Of a stretch of 24,331 nt of DNA, positions 6,676-12,885 are shown in pieces (within the stretch, counting starts at the first letter, position 1; each line of letters opens with the position of its first letter). Below the pieces are notes generated by a model, which saw only the letters and a list, made by a program, of their open reading frames with translations, was not told the DNA's origin and searched no databases. A program made the position numbers and the translations under genes. This stretch comes from a virus: the IMG/VR virus record IMGVR_UViG_3300045738_000647, positions 1 through 24,331 of that record, one strand, 5' to 3'.

Positions 6676-7429
6676 TCCGTTTATTGTCATCGGCTCGAGC
6701 AACGCCGAGCGTGTTCCTGCAATCGTGCTCAAGCACACCATCCTGCAGCACTGCCCGAGCGCCGATATAATAATGACGCACGACCGACCCGACGCTCCGA
6801 CGCGCGGGCTGGTCGACGAAGGCGGGATGGACCCGACGAACTTTTCGTTCGTCCGCTTCTGGTTGCCCGAGCTTGCCGAGCGCAAAGGTCGGGCGTTGTA
6901 CTTCGACTGCGACATGATCGTATTCGATTCGGTGCAGTCGCTTTTCGACACCGACATGGGCGACAACTGGGTGATGACGACACCGAATCCGTCGGTGTTG
7001 CTCGTCGATTGCGAGCGCACACCGTGGCCGCCTGTTCAGCAGATGATGAAGAATGTCACCGATGGTGGGACGCAAGCGTACGGGATCAACATGGGAACGC
7101 TAGGCGGAATACCGAAGACTCGCGTCGGTCAGCTTCCTGCGTGCTGGAACAGCCTTGATCGATTCGTCGAGGAGGAGACTAAGCTCTTGCACTATACGAA
7201 CATGACGATGCAGCCCTGGGTGAATCACAAGCACACCGACTCGGTGCCCGCGCACAGTCTTGCACATCTGTGGTACGATGCCCTTGCCGACGCAGTTCAC
7301 GCCGGTGAAGTCGGCACGAACGATCTGCATCATTCGATGCTCGGCTTGCTCGAAGAGGCTTTCCGGTTCCAGGTGAAGCAAGATGCCACGCCCGCGACAG
7401 TCGAAACAGCTCGAGGATATATCGAATAA
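6668..7429 (+). CDS. GT8-like glycosyltransferase
   Basis: The 253-residue product has the GT8-type layout: FVRFWLPELAERKGRALYFDCDMIVFD at residues about 61-87, with the DxD motif D80-C-D82, followed by QAYGINMGTLGG (acceptor-side loop) and HYTNMTMQPW at 175-184. GT8 enzymes are retaining transferases that use UDP-sugars; the acceptor here is unknown. The ATG at 6668 follows GAAAGGG with suitable spacing, and an upstream extension to 6596 only shadows the preceding gene. The 3' end overlaps the MuF-like gene by 47 nt, so the glycosylation genes and head genes share one transcript. Confidence 0.7.
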   Translation: MSNPFIVIGSSNAERVPAIVLKHTILQHCPSADIIMTHDRPDAPTRGLVDEGGMDPTNFSFVRFWLPELAERKGRALYFDCDMIVFDSVQSLFDTDMGDNWVMTTPNPSVLLVDCERTPWPPVQQMMKNVTDGGTQAYGINMGTLGGIPKTRVGQLPACWNSLDRFVEEETKLLHYTNMTMQPWVNHKHTDSVPAHSLAHLWYDALADAVHAGEVGTNDLHHSMLGLLEEAFRFQVKQDATPATVETARGYIE

Positions 7430-8354
7430 CAGCGTCGCATCGTTCATCGAGCGAGCCAACGCGATAGTCGCTGCGACGTTTCGTGGTGGGGATGTCGAGG
7501 CGGAAACGCAGAAGCTCGCTCGACTCTTTTCTGAGACGATGACCCTTGCCGACCTCACCGGTCGAGCCACGCTTATCGAACAAGCTATGCGCTCGATGAA
7601 GAAACAAGGCAAGACGCCCGCCGACGCCGAGCACGGTGTGCCGCTCCGATTGAAAGACGACACGGCGCTCGGCTTCAGACCCGACGAGGCGGATCACTCG
7701 CCCGTCGTTCCCGGCACCGACTTCGACGATGCTGTCGAGGACATCGTAAGCCGCGTTCCTATTCTGCAGCAAGAGATGAGCGATGGTCGGCCACGCTATT
7801 TACAGATTGCCGACCTGTACGAAAACAAGCACGCGTTTGGCCTTGCCCGTTCTTTCTCGGACAAGCTTACGCAACGCGTGCAGTCCATCATCAAGAAGTC
7901 GATCGCCGACGGGACACCGATAAAGACAGCGCAAGAAGCGATTCAGAAAGCCGGCGATTTTTCGCGTTCGTACGCCGAGCTAACATACCGGACGAACTTG
8001 GTCAGTGCTTACACGGCTGGAACGTTTCAAGAGATGCAAGACCCTGTCGTGCAACTGGTCTTCGGTGCGCTCGAGTTTGTCGCCGTGCTCGACGACGACA
8101 CGCGCGAGAATCACTCCGCCGCGCACGGCTTAGTCGCGGCGATCGACGATCCGATCTGGGACTCGCTGTCTCCGCCGCTAGGGTACAACTGCCGGTGCGC
8201 CGTGTTCCCGGTCGACTTCCTTCGCCTCGAGGAGATGGGACTAGTGAAAGGTGGCGGGTCAGTCAAGATGCGTCGGCCTACGAACTTCGCCGCAGCCTCA
8301 GCCGACGCCGTCGGGCACTTCGGTCGTCGGCCCGACGGGAACATCTACGGTTGA
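7383..8354 (+). CDS. Head morphogenesis protein (Mu F/SPP1 gp7-like)
   Basis: The 323-residue product carries the Mu F-like minor head domain in its second half: YRTNLVSAYTAGTFQEM (202-218), DDDTRENHSAAHG (237-249) and PPLGYNCRC (264-272), with the conserved histidine and two cysteines of the family. The N-terminal half is helical and variable, as expected. Members of the family bind the portal inside the capsid, and some are ejected with the DNA. AGGTG lies 7 nt before the ATG. It normally follows portal directly; here four accessory genes separate them. It is the last + gene before the repeat array and the minus-strand gene. Confidence 0.85.
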   Translation: MPRPRQSKQLEDISNNSVASFIERANAIVAATFRGGDVEAETQKLARLFSETMTLADLTGRATLIEQAMRSMKKQGKTPADAEHGVPLRLKDDTALGFRPDEADHSPVVPGTDFDDAVEDIVSRVPILQQEMSDGRPRYLQIADLYENKHAFGLARSFSDKLTQRVQSIIKKSIADGTPIKTAQEAIQKAGDFSRSYAELTYRTNLVSAYTAGTFQEMQDPVVQLVFGALEFVAVLDDDTRENHSAAHGLVAAIDDPIWDSLSPPLGYNCRCAVFPVDFLRLEEMGLVKGGGSVKMRRPTNFAAASADAVGHFGRRPDGNIYG

Positions 8355-8360
8355 AAACCG

Positions 8361-8500
8361 CTCGGGCTCGACCGCTCGGGCTCGACCGCTCCGGCTCGAC
8401 CGCTCCGGCTCGACCGCTCGGGCTCGACCGCTCGGGCTCGACCGCTCGGGCTCGACCGCTCGGGCTCGACCGCTCCGGCTCGACCGCTCCGGCTCGACTG
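8361..8500. repeat. Ten tandem 14-bp direct repeats
   Basis: Ten head-to-tail copies of CTCSGGCTCGACCG (S = G or C) fill 8361-8500 with no spacers; the last copy ends ACTG. Only the fourth base varies, reading G G C C G G G G C C in order, so variants come in adjacent pairs and a GGCC block of four occurs twice (8361 and 8445). The array fills the gap between the converging stops of the MuF-like gene (8354) and the minus-strand gene (8504). There is no GAG on the + strand of the array, so it does not fold into strong hairpins. Possible roles are protein-binding iterons, an origin or partition-like site, or a barrier between converging transcripts. Confidence 0.95.
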
Positions 8501-8503
8501 CCC

Positions 8504-9073
8504 CTATCGAACTGGCGTCGCTGATGCCCGACGAGAGTCATCGGCAGGCACGACTGCCGAGGAAGCTCGCGGCAACCGCAACGGTTCAACGTCAATCGCT
8601 TCTTCGAAAGCGCAATACAACTGCGACAGATCGAAGACGTCGATAGATTCGCCTTCGGGCACGTCAAGCTCAACGCCTTCACCACACACGACGCACCCGT
8701 CTTTAACCGTTCCAGCCGTCCGAAGACAGAAGAAGACGTGGTTTTCGCCGAACGTGTTCGCTAATTTCACCGTCATCTGTCGCACTAGTTCGTGTGCTCC
8801 TTTGATCGGCATCGAGTGTTGCGCGTGACAATGGGCGAGCACGCAGAAGGCCGCGAGTTCTTCAGACGAAAAGCCCATCCCGGCGTTCCGTTCGCCGTGC
8901 TTCAATTCGTGTAAGAGCCGTTCGTGGCGGTACTTGACGAGCAGATCCTTCGGGATGCCGAGCTGTTCGGCGAGCACCGAAGTGTCGAGCGCCAGGCGCT
9001 TCACGCGTCCGGGCTCGAGGTCTGCATCGGTGATCAGATTCACGCCGTCGGGCAGGTCTGCTTTTCGTATCAT
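8504..9073 (-). CDS. Minus-strand protein with HExxH motif, possible metallopeptidase
   Basis: This 189-residue protein is the only minus-strand gene. Around residues 50-82 it reads RHERLLHELKHGERN then SSEELAAFCVLAH. HELKH (55-59) fits the zincin HExxH motif, and the EELAAF helix starting at about residue 71 resembles the third-ligand helix of ImmA/IrrE (DUF955) peptidases (EEEANxFAAxLL). A CVVC pair lies at 127-130. ImmA-type proteases cleave phage or element repressors, but no repressor gene is next to it, so function is inferred from a short motif only. The start at 9073 has no SD; TACGAT ends 7 nt upstream. The stop lies 4 nt from the repeat array. Chance occurrence of HExxH is possible. 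Confidence 0.6.
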   Translation of the reverse strand: MIRKADLPDGVNLITDADLEPGRVKRLALDTSVLAEQLGIPKDLLVKYRHERLLHELKHGERNAGMGFSSEELAAFCVLAHCHAQHSMPIKGAHELVRQMTVKLANTFGENHVFFCLRTAGTVKDGCVVCGEGVELDVPEGESIDVFDLSQLYCAFEEAIDVEPLRLPRASSAVVPADDSRRASATPVR

Positions 9074-9080
9074 GCCCGCG

Positions 9081-9086
9081 ATCGTA
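9081..9086 (-). promoter_or_regulatory. Candidate -10 box of the minus-strand gene
   Basis: Read on the minus strand, TACGAT (TANNNT form) ends 7 nt before the ATG at 9073, so transcription would begin at or beside the start codon. No good -35 is visible at 16-18 nt, and the region where it would lie overlaps the -35 of the opposing promoter. Confidence 0.35.
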
Positions 9087-9097
9087 CTCGCCTGCCC

Positions 9098-9124
9098 TTG
9101 ACAACGCTACAAGTCGGGTAGGAT
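9098..9124 (+). promoter_or_regulatory. Promoter of the head operon, predicted leaderless
   Basis: A consensus -35 TTGACA (9098-9103) is followed after 15 nt by TAGGAT (9119-9124), a TANNNT -10. The ATG of the protease gene begins 7 nt after the last T (9131), where a transcript would normally start, so the mRNA should be leaderless. This fits the absence of an SD before that gene and the need for a new promoter after the minus-strand gene. The 15-nt spacer is short of the 17-nt optimum. Confidence 0.55.
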
Positions 9125-9130
9125 CGCAGC

Positions 9131-10492
9131 ATGGTCATGCCCGCGTTCGCACAACCGCTTCCGTCCATCGACGGTGTTCGCACGCCGAACCTTTTACCCG
9201 GCGGCGAGTTCACCGCGTTGCAAGAAACCGACGGCACATGGACCATCAAGGCCGTTCCGATCCTCGCGGAGATGGAGCCTGGACGACGCAGCAACGAGAA
9301 GAAGATCGACGGCGCGTGGATGCTCGCCGCGATCGCACGGCACGCGCAACTCGAGCGCGACAACCGACATCTCGCCGCCGTGCACGAACTGCACCACGAC
9401 CCCGGAGTCGTGCCGACGCAGATCGGCTTCCTTCGACTTTCGCACGTCGGGCGACTTCGCTTGAACGGCAAGGATCAAGACGTTCTGTTTGCGGACATCG
9501 TTCGCGTGCGACAGTACGACCTCGACCGAATGCAGGAGCTTGAACTGCCGTTCCGCTCGATCGAGATTTCGCGGACATGGAAACCCGAGATCGCATCGCT
9601 CGCGTTGATGGCGACGGAAGCGCCCGAGCACAAGCTTCCGATGCTGACGCTGGGCGACGTTGTGCCGAGTGACGAATTCGAGAATCAACCCATCGCTCTC
9701 GTCGAGACCGGCGACCGCGTGCATCTTCAGTTCGGAATTACAGGAGCAACGAACATGGCCGACGCGCCGAAGAAACCCGATGAGCTCGAAGAAGACGGAG
9801 CGAGCGACGCGACGACCGACATGATCACGAAGGTCGTGTCTGAGTACGTTTCGAAGACCTTGCCCGATATGATCAAGTCGGCACTCGAGGGTGCGGGAAG
9901 TGGCGGCGACGCGCCTGCCGCCGACCTCGCCGACGACGACACTTCGCCAGCCGAGACGGATGACGAGGACGACATGGCCGAAGACGACGACGACGACGAG
10001 AAGGACGACGATAAGAACTCCGGGAAGAACGCGAAGATGCGCGGCGAGATCGCTGCGCTGAAGAAGGTCAACGCCGACCGCGACAAGGTCGACGCGAAGA
10101 AGGCTGCGGTCGACGCGGCGTGCGAGAAGCTTCGAGAATCTGGTCGCGAGGTCGACAAGGCTACGCGGAAGGACATCGTCGCGCTCGCCGATGAAAGCAA
10201 GAACCCGGCGAAGTCGTGTATGAGATACGCCGAGTCGTATCTTCGCACCGTTCCCGAAGACCCGCCCGAGGATGTCGAGGCGCTCGGTGCTCGCGGCTTG
10301 CTCGACGGGACCGAGTCGATCGATTCGCTTTCCGATGAGGTCAAAGCGTATCGGGAGCAAGGCCCCGAGAAGCTCGCACGCGCGGCCGAGAAAGGTCGCG
10401 AGTTCGACGAGCTGAAAAAGAACGGGATGCACTTCAGCATCTCGCGAAAAGATTACATCGAACTGAACATGGATGACCACGTTGTCGTCTAG
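9131..10492 (+). CDS. Prohead protease with C-terminal scaffold (Mu I-like)
   Basis: The 453-residue product has an N-terminal protease-like domain (about 1-200). HELHHDPGVVPTQIGFL (85-101) fits the histidine-bearing DHe..aaG segment of Mu I-like prohead proteases, and LPFRSIEIS (139-147) fits the later rySp-type serine segment. Residues 209-453 are a highly acidic, helical scaffold-like region with a poly-Asp stretch (DDDDDEKDDDK) followed by a coiled-coil-like KK/AA-rich part. This is the Mu I/Z and lambda C/Nu3 arrangement, in which the protease and a separately initiated scaffold share a C-terminus. It opens the head operon. HELHH also formally matches HExxH, probably by chance. The start is set by the predicted leaderless promoter; ATG 9137 is an alternative. 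Confidence 0.75.
   Translation: MVMPAFAQPLPSIDGVRTPNLLPGGEFTALQETDGTWTIKAVPILAEMEPGRRSNEKKIDGAWMLAAIARHAQLERDNRHLAAVHELHHDPGVVPTQIGFLRLSHVGRLRLNGKDQDVLFADIVRVRQYDLDRMQELELPFRSIEISRTWKPEIASLALMATEAPEHKLPMLTLGDVVPSDEFENQPIALVETGDRVHLQFGITGATNMADAPKKPDELEEDGASDATTDMITKVVSEYVSKTLPDMIKSALEGAGSGGDAPAADLADDDTSPAETDDEDDMAEDDDDDEKDDDKNSGKNAKMRGEIAALKKVNADRDKVDAKKAAVDAACEKLRESGREVDKATRKDIVALADESKNPAKSCMRYAESYLRTVPEDPPEDVEALGARGLLDGTESIDSLSDEVKAYREQGPEKLARAAEKGREFDELKKNGMHFSISRKDYIELNMDDHVVV
9755..10492 (+). CDS. Internal in-frame start: scaffolding protein
   Basis: An in-frame ATG at 9755 (codon 209 of the protease gene) follows AGGAG (9742-9746) with 8-nt spacing, using nearly the same AGGAGCAACGAAC leader as the capsid gene start. 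It would yield 245 residues: MADAPKKPDELEEDG, then the acidic and coiled-coil region without the protease. Free scaffold made in excess from a nested start is known for Mu (Z within I) and lambda (Nu3 within C). The strong SD inside a coding frame, at the exact domain border, supports this. Confidence 0.7.
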   Translation: MADAPKKPDELEEDGASDATTDMITKVVSEYVSKTLPDMIKSALEGAGSGGDAPAADLADDDTSPAETDDEDDMAEDDDDDEKDDDKNSGKNAKMRGEIAALKKVNADRDKVDAKKAAVDAACEKLRESGREVDKATRKDIVALADESKNPAKSCMRYAESYLRTVPEDPPEDVEALGARGLLDGTESIDSLSDEVKAYREQGPEKLARAAEKGREFDELKKNGMHFSISRKDYIELNMDDHVVV

Positions 10493-10552
10493 CGACTGCG
10501 GCGGGCGTCCTTTCCGGCGTTCTACGAACACCACCAACAGGAGCAATGAATC

Positions 10553-11077
10553 ATGGTTCTTAGTGTAGGCTCCCGACCTGTTCGGGAACGACCGGGGCAC
10601 ACCGCAGAGTTCGTCGTCGTGCCCGCTGCCGTCATCGTCGATGGTGCTCTTGTCGGAACGATCACTGGTCTGACGACCGGTGCGCTCGGCGGCGTGAACA
10701 ACATGGATCCGACAAGCGCGGCTTTCCAGTTCCTCGGGATCGCTCGCGTGCGACCGACCTCGCAAGACTCTGCCGCGAAAAGCGTAACAGGCAGCGCCGC
10801 GATCACGACCATCGCTTCGGTCGGTGTGATGAACACCGTCGAGGTCGACATGTCCGGCGTTCTTCTCGAAGGCATCACCGTCGCGGTGATGGGTTCGTAC
10901 GTCGAGACCGGCGACTTAGTCTACGCTGGTGGTTCGACCGGAGATCCGAATCAGTCTACAACCGCCGCGTCGAACGCCGACGCGATCGGTTTCATCACGT
11001 ACGTTTACCCGGACGGCAACACGGCCGACGTGAAGCTGTTTTCCGCTGGCGAGATCCGAGGTCAGCCCGCCGCTTAA
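10553..11077 (+). CDS. Head decoration/stabilisation protein
   Basis: The 174-residue product is rich in Gly, Ala, Val, Ser and Thr, with predicted beta strands and few charged residues (for example GHTAEFVVVPAAVIVDG and VMGSYVETGDLVYAGG). That matches small capsid-surface proteins. It sits between the scaffold and major capsid genes, where lambda-D-like or DUF2190-like decoration proteins are coded. AGGAG lies 9 nt before the ATG. The family is inferred from position and composition, not from a specific motif. Confidence 0.6.
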   Translation: MVLSVGSRPVRERPGHTAEFVVVPAAVIVDGALVGTITGLTTGALGGVNNMDPTSAAFQFLGIARVRPTSQDSAAKSVTGSAAITTIASVGVMNTVEVDMSGVLLEGITVAVMGSYVETGDLVYAGGSTGDPNQSTTAASNADAIGFITYVYPDGNTADVKLFSAGEIRGQPAA

Positions 11078-11140
11078 GAACGCGACGAGCAACTTCCTTT
11101 CGTCCGTCATCGTTTCGAACAGCATCAAGGAGATACGAAC

Positions 11141-12109
11141 ATGCCCGCGCCGGTGTCTGCAGGAGCAAGCTTCCGAGCTGGTCTCCGCTCCGAACTTCTC
11201 GGAACCTACAAGCGGATGTACGAGTCGCTTCTGCCGCGCCTCGCCATCGCGATGGGTCTCGACTTCCCGTCCGACAAGCGTTCCGAGTATTATTTCTACT
11301 GGGAGTCTGCGCCGCACATGGCTCGCTGGGCCTACGGCAACGACATGTCCGAGGAGGCGTTCCGCGGAATCCAGTTCGAGGTTACGAATCACCGTTGGGC
11401 AAAAGCCATCTCATGGCAGTCCGACGACCGTGCCGACGATCAAACGTCATCGCTAATGGATCACGCGCGTGGTCTTGGCGAGTCGGCCGCGCTGCTCGAT
11501 GAGCGCGTGCTCTGGCAGATTATCGAAGGCTCGACTGATCGCGAGTTGCTTCCGTCGATCCCGAACGCGCCCGACGGCATTTCGCTTCACTCAGGAATCA
11601 GCACGACACGCTTCGGTGCTGGCGCTGATGGGAACACCGTAGACGTCACGGCGGTGACGACGGATCAGACCGCACGCGATGCATTCTGGGAGATGCTCGG
11701 TCGCGCTCGGTTGTTCCAGGACATCCAAGGACAGCCGCTGCTTGATCCGTCCGTGCTCGATGGTCCGAAGATGATCGCGTATCATCCCGACGACGAGCCA
11801 CACTTCGCAGGCGCGTTCCTTCGAGAACTTGTCGACACCGGCAGCGCAGGCGTGTCGAACGAGATCAAGGCTGCGGGCCATCAAGTCACGTTGTGGACGA
11901 CGAGCCGGTGTGCGAACACGCATTACATCATGTTCATTGACGCACTGATCAAGGCCGTCTTCTCGCAGCTTCGCGAAGGCATGCAAGAGGTCGTCGCGAC
12001 CGCACAGAACTCGGATGTCGCACGGCAGCAGGACGAGGAGTCGATTCGCTTCAAGGTCCGCAAAGGCTACGGCGTCGCACTTCCGTATGCGTCCGTCGAG
12101 GGCGTCTAG
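11141..12109 (+). CDS. Major capsid protein (Mu T-like)
   Basis: The 322-residue product resembles the Mu major head subunit (T, about 305 residues). It has the opening SAGASFRAGLRSELLGTYKR, the aromatic stretch YYFYWESAPHMARWAYG near residues 47-63, a following FEVTNHRWAKAISW, and a C-terminal segment FKVRKGYGVALPY. Its place after scaffold and decoration genes fits. A strong SD (AAGGAG, 8 nt before the ATG) fits the high expression needed. It is the last gene before a strong intrinsic terminator. Confidence 0.82.
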   Translation: MPAPVSAGASFRAGLRSELLGTYKRMYESLLPRLAIAMGLDFPSDKRSEYYFYWESAPHMARWAYGNDMSEEAFRGIQFEVTNHRWAKAISWQSDDRADDQTSSLMDHARGLGESAALLDERVLWQIIEGSTDRELLPSIPNAPDGISLHSGISTTRFGAGADGNTVDVTAVTTDQTARDAFWEMLGRARLFQDIQGQPLLDPSVLDGPKMIAYHPDDEPHFAGAFLRELVDTGSAGVSNEIKAAGHQVTLWTTSRCANTHYIMFIDALIKAVFSQLREGMQEVVATAQNSDVARQQDEESIRFKVRKGYGVALPYASVEGV

Positions 12110-12140
12110 GTAGAACCCCGACAACAACCACCAAGTGTTT

Positions 12141-12172
12141 CGAGCGGGGCACGTCGCCCCGCTCGACTTTTC
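12141..12172 (+). terminator. Intrinsic terminator after the capsid gene
   Basis: CGAGCGGGGC (12141-12150) pairs perfectly over 10 bp with GCCCCGCTCG (12156-12165) across the loop ACGTC, followed by ACTTTTC. It lies 31 nt after the capsid stop and should end or attenuate the head operon, raising capsid over tail transcripts. No convincing promoter is visible in 12173-12201, so the downstream genes may depend on read-through. Confidence 0.85.
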
Positions 12173-12201
12173 AAGCTTCCCGCAATTCATGTGGCGCAGA
12201 C

Positions 12202-12882
12202 ATGACGACAATAAAATCACCCGCTTCGCCTCTCGACGTTAGCAGCGCACCGAAGGCGACCGACAAGGCCGAGAGATATTACGGCCGATCATACGGGAAC
12301 GAGTGCAAGTTCCTGTTCGGCATCAAGAAGCACGAACGGTCGGGCTTGTACTACGCGACGACCGCGAACGTCGCGCAGATGAAGTTCGTCAGGATCCGAC
12401 AGAAAGCGTATCTCGACGAGCAGGACAACGGACAATGGATGCGACTCGGCACGCCTGGTCGCTTCGGTTGCATTCGGATGTTGTCCTTTCCGAAGCTCAA
12501 AGAGATCACGGCTCGAATCACCGACTTCGTGTTCCGACCGTTCTACAAAGGAATGCCTGAGCGGCAACCCGATGGAACCTACACGGGCGACGCGCAGAGC
12601 TTCAGCGTCGTCGATCTCGCACGCGTGCGGTATACGGAAGACCGACGCACCGGCACATCGACGCCAGGCCCGAAGACCGAGATCGCTGGGCCGTATGATA
12701 TTCCGGCCGCGAAGTGTCTGATTCTGATTCGCGCTTCGGACATCGTCGAGCACGGCTCGCGCAGCCAGAGCCTTCCGTCGATCGCAGATTTAGATCCGAA
12801 GCTCGCCGTCATCACCGAAGGCTTGAAGATTTCGCAGGCGGTCGGGTCCGTCGACGAACAAGAAGAAGACGAGGAATGGTAA
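12202..12882 (+). CDS. Unrecognised virion-associated protein
   Basis: The 226-residue protein is not recognised. It has a polar N-terminus, a compact aromatic-rich core (CKFLFGIKKHERSGLYY, FVFRPFYKGMPERQPDG) and a very acidic end (EQEEDEEW). It is the first gene after the terminator and 3 nt upstream of the next gene, in the stretch that usually encodes head-tail connector or capsid-accessory proteins. No SD is visible before the ATG. Its function is open. Confidence 0.6.
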   Translation: MTTIKSPASPLDVSSAPKATDKAERYYGRSYGNECKFLFGIKKHERSGLYYATTANVAQMKFVRIRQKAYLDEQDNGQWMRLGTPGRFGCIRMLSFPKLKEITARITDFVFRPFYKGMPERQPDGTYTGDAQSFSVVDLARVRYTEDRRTGTSTPGPKTEIAGPYDIPAAKCLILIRASDIVEHGSRSQSLPSIADLDPKLAVITEGLKISQAVGSVDEQEEDEEW

Positions 12883-12885
12883 GCG

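Noticed and set aside
8361-8500. CRISPR array
   Set aside because: Units are 14 bp and directly adjacent, with no spacers and no cas genes.
8195-8685. Open frames on both strands running through the 14-bp repeats
   Set aside because: A 14-bp unit lacking stops stays open in every frame. The predicted 14-residue repeats have no start signal and cut into real genes on either side.
9215-9229. HELHH-type zinc motif hunting in the protease gene (the motif itself is codons 85-89, 9383-9397)
   Set aside because: The histidines fit the conserved segment of Mu I-like prohead proteases, so a separate zincin claim is not justified.
9194-10765. 523-codon open frame on the minus strand opposite the protease/scaffold gene
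   Set aside because: Antisense shadow of the Asp/Glu/Lys-rich scaffold region; no SD, and composition reflects the complement only.
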